From positions 53,244 to 117,243 of the forward strand of contig RBWT01000002.1 in the NCBI GenBank assembly GCA_004010275.1: a DNA stretch of 64,000 nt, given 5' to 3'. This document shows positions 53,366 through 61,739 of the stretch, piece by piece (position 1 is the first letter of the stretch; the number at the start of each line of letters is the position of its first letter). The notes under the pieces are model-generated. The model was not told the origin of the DNA and did not search any database. It saw nothing but the letters and a program-made list of their open reading frames with translations. A program made the translations under genes and the position numbers. The stretch is from Streptomyces huasconensis. Lineage in GTDB: Bacteria > Actinomycetota > Actinomycetes > Streptomycetales > Streptomycetaceae.

Positions 53366-53969
53366 TTGTCCCCAACTGCCCACGCCCCCGATGTGATCCA
53401 CCGCGAGCGTCTGCACCAGCTCGCGCCTTCCTGCGCGAGAGCGAGCAGATCCTCGCCGACTTCGACGCCTGGCGCGAGGAGCACAGCGACCTCGACGGCT
53501 GGCCCCTCGACGACGCCGAGCACAGCCGTCATGCCGTCAAGCGCGACGCGGACACCTGGCGGTCCTTCAACCGCGTACGGTCCTTCGCCAAGGAGTTGCT
53601 GGCCACCGCCGAGGTACAGATACAGCAGCTCAACCCCGCGCACATCCAGTCCCGCTGGCCCTGGCAGCTGGGCGTCCTCGATCACGCCCTGGAGCAGCTC
53701 GGTGTGCTGCAGCGGGAATGGTTCGAAGCGCGTGACGCGCTGCCCCCGACTGCCGGCCGGGCAGTTTCGCGTACGACGATGCCCTCGCCGAACGCAACGA
53801 AGAAGCCTGGTCCTACCTCGACGACTGGGCCAGCCACGGCGGGGTTCTCCTGGAAATCCAGGCCGCCGTCCAGGACCTTCCGCCACGCTCACCGGCCTTG
53901 ACCTCGGCCACCACGTACGCACGCCCAGCGGCTCCCGTCCCGGCGCCGTCGCCCGTTGCCCGGAGGTGA
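53366..53969 (+). CDS. helical protein, frame-shifted
   Basis: TTG 53366, GAGAG upstream. Starts L-S-P-T-A-H-A-P-D-V; an indel near 53425 leads into ARAFLRESEQILADFDAWRE, NRVRSFAKELLATAEVQIQQ and LEQLGVLQREWFEARDAL; a second near 53760 into ERNEEAWSYLDDWASHGGVL and an Ala/Pro tail ending P-V-A-R-R. About 201 residues. Helical partner of the next DUF317 gene, which it overlaps by four bases (GTGA). Confidence 0.5.
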
Positions 53970-54775
53970 CCGGCGTGCCGCACGACATCGACATCGCTCT
54001 GGTCGCGCCCCGCTACCTCGCGGGCCCCGGTGACCCGGCCTGGGTCACCGTCCCGCTCCACCGCGCCTGCCGCTGGAGCACCGCCAAGGATCCGCTCGTG
54101 CCCCGGGTCATCCTGACCAGCCCGGACCAGCTCGCCCAGCTGCCAATCACTCCGAATCCGGACCCGGCCGAACCGTGGTGGACCCTGCGCCACGCCCACC
54201 ACGGCGACCAACGGGCCTGGTCAGTCACCTTCGACGCCCACACACCCGTCGAGATCATCGCCGCGGTCACCGACGCCCTCACCGACCCCGCCCCACCGCC
54301 GACGGCGTCAGGCGACCCGTACGAGACGCTGCGCGTGGCGGGCTGGCACGCTCCCCGCTATCACGACGGTCTGACCTCGCCCGAAGGCATGAGCTCCCCC
54401 GACGGCCTGGCCCGCGTCGACCGCACCGTCCAAGAAGGTGCCCGCACCTCCGGCTGGCTCGTCGAGACCGTCGACACTTCCGTCCACCGCCTCCCCACGC
54501 TCTGGCGCGCACACCTGGACGGCGACACCCCGATCCAGCTGGTCGCCGCGCTCTTCGGCGCGCTGACCGACGAGACGCCCCTGGTCCGCGAACCGCACCG
54601 CGTCCCGCACCTGGCAGCCACCCACGGCCGCACCACCACCGGCCGGGTGAGCGCCGAGACCGTCGCCTTCGCCCTGGAGCACCGCGTCACCGCCCTCACC
54701 CAGCGCAACACCCCGACCTCACCGGCCACGCCGCCCTCGGGACCGCATGTGCCCCAGCAGCGCCGGGCCCGCTGA
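53966..54775 (+). CDS. DUF317-domain protein
   Basis: 269 residues from a GTG at 53966; unbroken. Unit 1: IALVAPRYLAGPGDPAWVTV, L-T-S-P-D-Q-L, W-W-T-L-R-H-A-H-H, W-S-V-T-F-D-A-H-T-P-V-E-I-I-A-A-V. Unit 2: L-R-V-A-G-W-H-A, S-S-P-D-G-L-A, LPTLWRAHLDGDTPIQLVAA. C-terminal helix (S-A-E-T-V-A-F-A-L-E-H-R-V) and tail R-R-A-R. It gives the cleanest two-unit DUF317 sequence in the window and lies 33 bases before the coupling-protein gene. Confidence 0.85.
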   Translation: MTGVPHDIDIALVAPRYLAGPGDPAWVTVPLHRACRWSTAKDPLVPRVILTSPDQLAQLPITPNPDPAEPWWTLRHAHHGDQRAWSVTFDAHTPVEIIAAVTDALTDPAPPPTASGDPYETLRVAGWHAPRYHDGLTSPEGMSSPDGLARVDRTVQEGARTSGWLVETVDTSVHRLPTLWRAHLDGDTPIQLVAALFGALTDETPLVREPHRVPHLAATHGRTTTGRVSAETVAFALEHRVTALTQRNTPTSPATPPSGPHVPQQRRAR

Positions 54776-54808
54776 CCGACACCCGACCTCCCCTCTGGAT
54801 CCGCCCTC

Positions 54809-56606
54809 TTGCCCCAGCCCTCCTCCAACCAGTCCACCGACGCCACGGACATCGCCTTCAAGATTCTTCTTGGCGTGCTCGCCGTAGCGGTTCCCTTGTC
54901 CAATCTCGCCTGGCTCGGCGGACAGCTCACCGCCTGGGCGACCGACTCCGGGCCCGGTGCTCCCTACCAGCCCGTTCAAGCCCTCCTGCACCCCGAGCAG
55001 CTCTGGCCGGACCTGGGAGAAACGTCCCTCCTGCTCGGTACACGCATCCTGCCCGGTGCTGTGCTGCTCGCCCTCGGTATCACCGCCGCCGTGCTCTACC
55101 AGCGGCACAAGGGCACCGGCGGCGGGCGCAAGAAGCGCATCGAGGGCATGGCCAAGCGCACCGACATCGAGCCGCTGCTGTCCAAGGCGATCACCGCTAA
55201 AGCCCGCTCGCTGCGCCCGAGCCTCAAAGACGCCAAGCACATCGACGCCAACGACACCGGCATCCTCCTGGGCAACCTCCAGGGCACGAAGTACGAGGTG
55301 CGCATGGGGTACGAGGACGTTGCCGTGGCGATCATGGCGCCGCGCTCGGGCAAGACCACCTCTCTGGCGATCCCCTCCATCCTCAACGCGCCCGGTCCGG
55401 TCCTGCTGACCTCCAACAAGGCAGCCGGTGATGCCTTTACCGCCACGCTGGATGCACGGGCGGGCGTCGGACGGACCTGGTCGATGGACCCGCAGCAGAT
55501 CGCGCACGCCAAGCGCGAGATGTGGTGGAACCCTCTGGCCACCGCCAAGACCCTCGACGGTGCGGGCAGGCTCGCCGGGCACTTCCTCGCCGCGAGCGTG
55601 GACGCCTCCCAGCAGGGCGACTTCTGGTCGAAGGCCGGCAGCAACATCTTGAGCCAGTTGTTCCTGGCCGCGGCCCTGGACGAGCGGCCCATCACCGACG
55701 TGATGCAGTGGCTGGCCTTCCCCGCCGACCGCACGCCGCTGGACGTCCTGCGCGAGCCACGGCTTCACCGCGGTCGCCGCCCAGCTCAAGGGCACCGTCG
55801 AAGGGCCGCCGGAGACACGCGACGGCATCTACGAGACCGCCCGGCAGTACGCCGCCGCGCTGCTGAACTCGGAGATCGCCGCGTGGGTGACCCCGCAGAA
55901 GGACGTCGAGGAGTTCCGGCCGGAGGCGTTCGTCACCTCGACCGACACCTTGTACCTGCTCTCCAAGGACGGCGGCGGTGGAGCCAGCGCCCTGATCGCC
56001 GCGTGCGCGGACTCGGTGATGCGGGCCGCGACCGCCCAGGCCGAGCGCGCCGGCGGACGCCTGGACCCGCCCATGCTCGCGATCCTGGATGAGGCCGCGA
56101 ACGTGTGCAAGATCAGCGATCTTCCGGACCTGTACTCCCACCTCGGCAGCCGCGGGATCATCCCGATCACGATCCTGCAGTCCTACCGCCAGGGCCAGAA
56201 AGTCTGGGGAGACGCCGGCATGGACGCCATGTGGAGCGCCTCCACGATCAAGGTCATCGGCTCCGGCATCGACGACCCCGACTTCGCCGACAAGCTCTCC
56301 CGACTCATCGGCGACCACGACGTGGAGACCACCTCCACCTCGCACTCGGAATCCGGCAAGAGCACCTCGGTGTCGATGCGCCAGGAGCGCATCCTGGCCG
56401 CCGACGCCATCCGCGCCCTGCCCAAGGGCACTGCCCTGTGCTTCGCCACCGGCATGCGGGCAACGATGCTCGATCTTCGCCCCTGGTACCTGGAGCCCGG
56501 CGCGGAGGAGTTGTCCGCTGCCTCCGCCCGCGCATCGAAGGCGATCACGACCCGAGCCGTCGCCAAACACGCGCCGGAGCAGTCCGACTTCGGGAAGGCC
56601 GCGTGA
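54809..56606 (+). CDS. VirD4/TraG-like coupling ATPase, frame-shifted
   Basis: TTG 54809. Two N-terminal membrane helices (IAFKILLGVLAVAVPLSNLA, LLGTRILPGAVLLALGITAA) anchor it. P-loop A-P-R-S-G-K-T-T-S-L near residue 178, then W-W-N-P-L, and the Walker B P-M-L-A-I-L-D-E-A-A-N-V near 422, with I-T-I-L-Q-S-Y-R-Q-G-Q following, as in VirD4/TraG/TrwB hexamers. A surplus C near 55757 splits V-L-R-E from H-G-F-T-A-V-A-A-Q-L-K. About 599 residues. It brings the relaxed DNA to the channel built by the 23.8-31.4 kb genes. The next gene overlaps by four bases. Confidence 0.9.
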
Positions 56607-56889
56607 ACGAAGTGCGGCTGCACCTGGTGCCGGTCCGCTCGCGTGAGGCGAAAGAGTTCGTGCATACCTGGCACCGCCACCACGCGCCTACGGCCGGGCA
56701 GATCATCGCTGCCGAAGCCGCCGACGAGACCGGCACTTTGCGTGCCGTGGCGATCGTGGGCAGCCCTGCGTGGCGCCGGGTGGCGTGTCATCGCCACCGG
56801 CCTCCCCGGGCCGGATGGCACACGCCTCCCGGCCTCGGACCGACCGGGGCAACCACCGCATAGCTCGGCTCCTGTGGGAAGCCGTCTGA
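56603..56889 (+). pseudogene. XF1762-like protein, truncated or frame-shifted
   Basis: GTG 56603 overlaps the coupling ATPase stop. The N-terminal R-L-H-L-V-P-V-R-S-R-E-A-K-E-F-V-H-T-W-H, R-H-H-A-P, and R-A-V-A-I-V-G-S-P match a widespread actinobacterial phage/plasmid family (XF1762 type; R-x-H-L-V-P, W-H-R-H-H). After A-I-V-G-S-P the frame is poor; fragments T-R-L-P-A-S-D and N-H-R-I-A-R-L-L-W-E-A-V in other frames suggest the rest of the family, ending near 56887, with a deletion compared with full-length members. Probably non-functional. Function of the family unknown. Confidence 0.5.
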
Positions 56890-56964
56890 GCCCGTGCACC
56901 TGACGACGATGGCGACCCGCCCCGTTCGGGTTTCCGAATGTCCCCGCGCTCACCTGGAGTTTTC

Positions 56965-57543
56965 TTGCAGACCGTCGACTTGGCCGAGCACACCCGCCTC
57001 CTCGGTGAGGTGGTCTCCACGCTGAAGGGACTGAGAGCGGAGGTGGACCGGGTACGGAAGGGTGATATCGCCAAGCCCGTCCGGGAGATCGCGCCGGTCA
57101 CCCTGCGGGTGCAGGAGCTTGCGATGCAATGCACCCGGCAGTTCCACGAGCTGTCCGTCAGCCAGTACGCCGTGATGAAGGGCGGTGGGGAAAGCCTGGC
57201 GCACCTGGCCGGCGCCTGCTCCCAGATCTCTCTCGCCGCCACGCTGTGCAACCTGGCCATCCACCATCGCACCGAGGTCCTGCTGCACGAGGACGCCGAC
57301 CCTACTGCGGCCACTAGCCGCGATCAGCTGCGGCGGGCCGGTGACGAGTTGGAGAGAGCGGTCACCACTTACCGCACCGTTGCACAGCAGCTCTCCCGTC
57401 GACTGGCCTCGGCGGCGGCCCGGAGTGAAGACCGACAGCTCCTCGCCCATGCCCTCGCCGACGAGCCGGGGGTAGCGTCCGCCGCCGCGCGGAGCACGCC
57501 GCCGGCCGAGCCCGTATCTGAGCCAGCCGCTCGCCGACGTTGA
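56965..57543 (+). CDS. small helical protein
   Basis: 192 residues from a TTG at 56965, right behind G-G-A-G. Long helices: HTRLLGEVVSTLKGLRAEVD, VREIAPVTLRVQELAMQCTR, LAHLAGACSQISLAATLCNL, RRAGDELERAVTTYRTVAQQ. They fit a four-helix bundle. Tail Ala/Pro-rich ending A-A-R-R-R. First of a run of helical genes (56965-60592). No known family. Confidence 0.55.
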   Translation: MQTVDLAEHTRLLGEVVSTLKGLRAEVDRVRKGDIAKPVREIAPVTLRVQELAMQCTRQFHELSVSQYAVMKGGGESLAHLAGACSQISLAATLCNLAIHHRTEVLLHEDADPTAATSRDQLRRAGDELERAVTTYRTVAQQLSRRLASAAARSEDRQLLAHALADEPGVASAAARSTPPAEPVSEPAARRR

Positions 57544-57594
57544 CGAGCTGAGCTTCTCACCCACCGCCACATCAACCCACGCATTGGAGGTTTC

Positions 57595-57762
57595 TTGCCC
57601 TTTCTGTATATACGCGAGGCGATCATCGAACCCGCTGGTGACGGCCGTGCGTTCGTTGCTCGCGACCGCCCCGGCAGCGGTACCAACCGTCTGCTGAGCG
57701 ACGTCGGCGCCGCGGCCCGCATCCCAGCGGCACACCCCCCGGCCGCCCCGAACCACGTATGA
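57595..57762 (+). CDS. short unknown protein
   Basis: 55 residues from a TTG at 57595 with an excellent TTGGAGG upstream; too short for most gene callers. It reads PFLYIREAIIEPAGDGRAFV then D-R-P-G-S-G-T-N-R-L-L-S-D-V-G-A-A-A-R. The strand-G-x-x-F-V start is reminiscent of the first half of the recurrent domain, but it is incomplete. The stop overlaps the next ATG (ATGA), which supports it being a real, coupled gene. Confidence 0.45.
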   Translation: MPFLYIREAIIEPAGDGRAFVARDRPGSGTNRLLSDVGAAARIPAAHPPAAPNHV

Positions 57763-58519
57763 CGACACCATCGGCCGACGGCCTCCTGTTCGAGGTACCC
57801 GCCCCGCCCACGCCGATCGAACGCTGCTGCTGCTCGCGGACCACTACGTGCGGCACAACGACATGCTCGACCTCCTCCTTCGTACCGGGCCGGAGGTCGA
57901 GCCCGAGGCCCACGTCGCCTCCGCACAGCACCTCGCTGCCGCGACTCGCGCTGCCCTCAAGGCTGTCGCCGACGAGCGGCTCTATGAGAGTCCCGAGCTG
58001 TCGGACGCGGTGGTTCGTCTCCAGCAACTCACCTACCTGTGCACCGCTTCCACTGAGCACCGTCCCTCCATGGCCCGCATGCTGACCGCGCTGGCCCCCG
58101 AGGCCGCTGTGGACTGCGCGGCGAGCGTCGCCGGTGAGATGCGGCGCAGGCGCGGGGCTGCCACCGAGGGTTTGGGCCTGCAGCTGACCGCCCCAGAGCA
58201 CACCGCTCTGGGGGAGATCGCCCGCGGGCGAGTCGTGGCCAGCAGCTCCCTGGGACGTCAGTACGTCCACTATCGGGGCGCCCGGGTGCTGATCAGCACC
58301 TTGCGGTCGCTGGAGACCAAGGGCCTCATCGCGCGCGTCCCGAAGTCCGCGCCCTCTGCATACGTGGGAGGGCCCCTGCAGGACCGCATCCGTCTCGCCC
58401 CGGCCGGGACCACCGCCTTCGCCTCCACCCTCGGCCTGCCGCCCGTCCAGACCTCGCCCGGCAGCGCAGCAGCCTCGCCCGCTATCGCCCGCACGCAGTC
58501 GGCCATCCGCAGCCGCTGA
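57759..58519 (+). CDS. helical-bundle/winged-helix protein, frame-shifted
   Basis: ATG 57759. Begins M-T-T-P-S-A-D-G-L-L-F-E-V; a missing base near 57820 leads into LLLLADHYVRHNDMLDLLLR. Helical N-terminal domain (QHLAAATRAALKAVADERLY, LQQLTYLCTASTEHRPSMAR). C-terminal winged helix: P-E-H-T-A-L-G-E-I-A-R-G, VLISTLRSLETKGLIARVPK (recognition helix), and I-R-L-A-P-A-G-T-T-A-F. About 253 residues. Second member of the family also at 20092, 58546 and 59777. DNA binding is inferred. Confidence 0.6.
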
Positions 58520-58545
58520 TTCGATCAGTTGGAGTCACACCGCCC

Positions 58546-59385
58546 ATGCCCCCGCTCAACCTTGCAGAGCAGGAACAACACCTGCGCGACCTGGCAATGG
58601 AGTTCGGTGCCCTGGATACACGTATCCGGGACCTCTCCTACACGCCCGGCAGTGACGCCTTGCGCCAAATCAGTCCGCTCCTGGTCAAGAGCCAGGAGCT
58701 GACGGCCGCCGCCCTTGTACGCCTGAGCGCGCTGGACGGCAGTGCATTCACCGACATCGCCGGCAGCCGCGCCAGCCTGGAATGTCTGGCCTCGGTCGTG
58801 GTCGCTTCCACCGTGGTCACCAACGACCTCGCCAACGCGCTGGACGTCAACCCCTACGAGGGCGCACCGTTCCCCGGCCACCCGGCCGATGACGAGGCGG
58901 TGCGCACCGCTCGCCACACCGAGGCGCTCCCTGAGCTGGCTATTCACCTCACTAATGCCGCCTACCAGTGCGACATGAGTGCGGTGGGGTGCGACTACGT
59001 CGCCCGCCACCTCGCCACCGCACAAGAGCAAGCCAAGCCCGCCCAGCCGGCGACGGTCCCCGAACTCACTGCTGCCCAATACGACGCTTTGAAGGCCCTC
59101 AGTCTGGGCGAAGGAAGGCTGTACGAGAGTTCCCAGCGTGGGCTGGGTGTGACCCGTGTCGCCGCTTCTGACGGGACCCGCGTCTCCATCACCACCTTCG
59201 GGGTTCTGGCCAAACACGGGTTGGTCGCTGTGGACACCAGCACACCCCTGCTCTACAGCGGGCAGGAGATCACCGTCACCGAGCAGGGGCAGCGGGCCCT
59301 GGCCAAAGAGCGTCCCGCCGCCGCTCGGGCAGCCACCGCGGTAGCCGCCCCCACGCCTGTTTCGGCACCGCGAGCCCGCCGGTGA
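58546..59385 (+). CDS. helical-bundle/winged-helix protein
   Basis: 279 residues from ATG 58546 with G-G-A-G upstream; intact. N-terminal helices (LRDLAMEFGALDTRIRDLSY, LVKSQELTAAALVRLSALDG, SLECLASVVVASTVVTNDLA). C-terminal winged helix from about residue 175: AAQYDALKALSLGEGRLYES, RVSITTFGVLAKHGLVAVDT (recognition helix), I-T-V-T-E-Q-G-Q-R-A-L-A. Same plan as 57759, 59777 and 20092; the best reference copy. Possibly a DNA-binding regulator or relaxosome part. Stop overlaps the next GTG. Confidence 0.65.
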   Translation: MPPLNLAEQEQHLRDLAMEFGALDTRIRDLSYTPGSDALRQISPLLVKSQELTAAALVRLSALDGSAFTDIAGSRASLECLASVVVASTVVTNDLANALDVNPYEGAPFPGHPADDEAVRTARHTEALPELAIHLTNAAYQCDMSAVGCDYVARHLATAQEQAKPAQPATVPELTAAQYDALKALSLGEGRLYESSQRGLGVTRVAASDGTRVSITTFGVLAKHGLVAVDTSTPLLYSGQEITVTEQGQRALAKERPAAARAATAVAAPTPVSAPRARR

Positions 59386-59589
59386 CGCAGTACGCGCCCA
59401 AGGACCGCGTGCTGATGCCCGTACCCGCCGGGGCCGACCTCGGCCGGCTCACTGACGCGCTCAGTCCCTTGATCCGCTTCTTCGGGCGACGCGCGCAGAG
59501 CGCGCCCAACCGGAATGGTCGCCATCGACGGTCCCGACGGCAGCCTCCTGATCACCTTCAACCCTGCCCAGCCGGCTGGCAAGTGGTAG
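59382..59589 (+). CDS. short unknown protein, frame-shifted
   Basis: GTG 59382 overlaps the previous stop (GTGA). Reads V-L-M-P-V-P-A-G-A-D-L-G-R-L-T-D-A-L-S-P; a surplus base near 59513 leads into M-V-A-I-D-G-P-D-G-S-L-L-I-T-F-N-P-A-Q and ends A-G-K-W at a TAG (59587). About 69 residues. A helix followed by a beta hairpin; no family recognised. Confidence 0.45.
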
Positions 59590-59776
59590 TCCCTCGTCAC
59601 CACGGTGGTGACCGCGCTAAGAACCTCCGCGATTCCGAGCGCGCGCCGGTGACGAGATGCGCCCGTGAGACCCGCATCGACTCTTTCCGCGCCGGCTCAT
59701 CCGGTACCCCGAAACCTCGCCCGCTGCCTCGCCGCCGACCGTGCCCCCTCACAGAACGGACCCCCCCACCTCCCCG

Positions 59777-60592
59777 ATGACCGTCCACCCCTCACCGCCC
59801 GAAGCGCTGCTGGCGCTCGGTGCCGACTACAACCGCCACAACGACGCGCTCCACTCGCTATACGTCATGGAGATCAACGGCGCCAAGCCCGCGACCGCGG
59901 TCGGCAGGCAGATCCCCCGCACGCAACACCTGGCCAAGTCGGCGCTCCACATCGTCGAGGCACTGAACGAGCAGCCGATGTTCCCCAGCCCAGGTATCCG
60001 CTCGGTCTACGCACGCATCCGGCAGCTCGCCCATCTCGCCCTCGGTGCTGCCGATCACCTCCTGGATGCCGAGGACATCCTCGATGACACCCGCGTCGGC
60101 GCCCCCAGCGAGCACGGGGTGCCGCTGACCGCTGAGGAGGCCCGTGAGGAGGTGAGGGGCCGCCTCATCCTCGTACGGGACCTGACGGCCCTCGGCGCCG
60201 ACGACACACTGGCCACCGCGGAACTCCTGACCACCGAGATGCGCCAGCAGCGGCTCCTGCCCGCCGGCCGGTCGCTCGACCTCTCGCCCGCGCAGCACGC
60301 CGTCCTGCGTGCCGTCGCCCAGGGCTTCGTGACGGTCGACCGGCACACCGACAAGCCGAGGGTCAGCCGCGACGATGTCCGCGTCAGCATCAGCACCGTC
60401 CGCTCCCTGGAAGCCCGAGGGCTCCTGGGCCGCGAGGAAACCCCACGGGTCCTGCACGACGAACGCCTCCACCTGACTGCTGAGGGCTGTCGCACCCTGG
60501 CAGCGAGCTTCGGGCACCCGCGGCCTCCGGCCCTTACGGCCGCTCACCCGGCAGAACCGCGGGCTACCGCCACGCCCGCACGCTCCCGCTGA
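59777..60592 (+). CDS. helical-bundle/winged-helix protein
   Basis: 271 residues from ATG 59777; a GTG at 59741 is also in frame and neither has a strong ribosome site. N-terminal helices (ALLALGADYNRHNDALHSLY, LAKSALHIVEALNEQPMFPS, IRQLAHLALGAADHLLDAED). Winged helix: S-P-A-Q-H-A-V-L-R-A-V-A-Q-G-F, VRVSISTVRSLEARGLLGRE, and L-H-L-T-A-E-G-C-R-T-L. Fourth member of this family in the window. A C7 run lies just upstream (about 59760-59766). Confidence 0.6.
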   Translation: MTVHPSPPEALLALGADYNRHNDALHSLYVMEINGAKPATAVGRQIPRTQHLAKSALHIVEALNEQPMFPSPGIRSVYARIRQLAHLALGAADHLLDAEDILDDTRVGAPSEHGVPLTAEEAREEVRGRLILVRDLTALGADDTLATAELLTTEMRQQRLLPAGRSLDLSPAQHAVLRAVAQGFVTVDRHTDKPRVSRDDVRVSISTVRSLEARGLLGREETPRVLHDERLHLTAEGCRTLAASFGHPRPPALTAAHPAEPRATATPARSR

Positions 60593-60764
60593 CACGGGTC
60601 TGGGCCGTCCCACCGCCTCGCCCTCGCGCTCCGCCGGGAGATCCGTCCAGGACCTCGGTGCGCGAACTCGCCGACGGCATCAGCCGGGCCCCCTCGCCGC
60701 CCTGACGGCAATGCCCTCGCTCGTGCAGCCCGCCGCGCCGCTCACGGCACCCCCGCAGCGCTGA
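60588..60764 (+). CDS. possible short ORF, frame-shifted
   Basis: A CTG overlapping the previous stop (CTGA) opens a frame reading S-V-R-E-L-A-D-G-I-S-R-A-P-S-P; after an indel the end reads L-V-Q-P-A-A-P-L-T-A-P-P-Q-R, a natural-looking tail like other genes here. Weak evidence; no family. Confidence 0.25.
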   Translation, partial: ADTGLGRPTASPSRSAGRSVQDLGARTRRRHQPGPLAALTAMPSLVQPAAPLTAPPQR

Positions 60765-60806
60765 GGCTCCTCCTTCACCCCTGCCTCACTCCCCAAGGAC
60801 ACACCC

Positions 60807-61739
60807 ATTTCTGAATCCCCCACCTTCAGATGCATCTCTCTAGGCGCTGGAGTGCAATCCAGCGCCATGCTCGCCCTGGCCGCCAACGGAATTCTCCCCA
60901 AGGTCGATTACGCGATATTCGCCGATACCGGCTGGGAGCCGCAGGCCGTCTACCGGCACCTTGACCGACTGGAGCGAGACATAGCCACCCCGGCCGGAAT
61001 ACCCATTCTGCGCGTCTCCTCCGGGAACATCAGAAAGGATGCACTCGACCCGGATCACCGCTTCGCTTCCATGCCGCTCTACATCCTGAACAAGGACGGC
61101 AAGCCCGGCATGACCAGACGGCAGTGCACTGGCGAGTACAAAATCAAGCCCCTGAAGAAGCAGGTGCGAGAACTCCTCGGCTACCCCTACCCAGCACGTA
61201 TTCCCAGACATGTTTTCGTTGAGCAGTGGGTCGGCATTTCGACGGATGAATTTCACCGGGCCAAGGACTCGGATGTCAAATACATGCGCAACCGCCATCC
61301 GCTCATCGACATAGGCTGGTCGAGGGCCGATTGCGTCCGCTACTTGACGTCACTCGGGCTGGCGGACACACCGAAGTCCAGCTGTCTTGGGTGCCCGTTT
61401 CATGGAAACGCCCAGTGGAGATCCATCCGGGACTCCTCGCCGCAGGAGTGGGCGGATGTGGTGGCCTTCGACGCGGCCATTCGGCAAGGCAACGCACGTG
61501 CCAACGCCACCGGCAACCGACTGCTGGGAGAAGCATTCCTGCACCGCTCGCGCGTGCCGCTCGACCAGGCGCCGATCGACCATGTCACCGCCGCCGAATG
61601 GGCCGCCCTGCAGCAAGAACTCGGCGACAGCGAAGCAGACCCCCAGGAGCTGGAGGACGGCGTCATCGACGGCTGCTCCCCGTGGGCCTGCCGCGGTGAA
61701 GTCCAGCCGGTTCAGGACGATTTCGGGCTGGCTTCTTGA
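60807..61739 (+). CDS. PP-loop (PAPS-reductase-like) protein, apparent ATT start
   Basis: About 310 residues. The PP-loop S-L-G-A-G-V-Q-S-S (residues about 11-19) must be near the N-terminus, so the GTG at 60852 inside it cannot be the true start. Upstream the only sensible start is ATT at 60807, 8 bases behind AAGGA. Cysteines in R-R-Q-C-T-G-E-Y-K-I (about 107) and S-S-C-L-G-C-P-F-H (about 193 and 196) are typical of the phage-type PAPS-reductase-like family. Such enzymes adenylate a substrate and some act in DNA or tRNA modification (DndC type). Two DNA methyltransferases in the window make DNA modification plausible. Coupled to the next gene (TTGA). Confidence 0.75.
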   Translation: MSESPTFRCISLGAGVQSSAMLALAANGILPKVDYAIFADTGWEPQAVYRHLDRLERDIATPAGIPILRVSSGNIRKDALDPDHRFASMPLYILNKDGKPGMTRRQCTGEYKIKPLKKQVRELLGYPYPARIPRHVFVEQWVGISTDEFHRAKDSDVKYMRNRHPLIDIGWSRADCVRYLTSLGLADTPKSSCLGCPFHGNAQWRSIRDSSPQEWADVVAFDAAIRQGNARANATGNRLLGEAFLHRSRVPLDQAPIDHVTAAEWAALQQELGDSEADPQELEDGVIDGCSPWACRGEVQPVQDDFGLAS

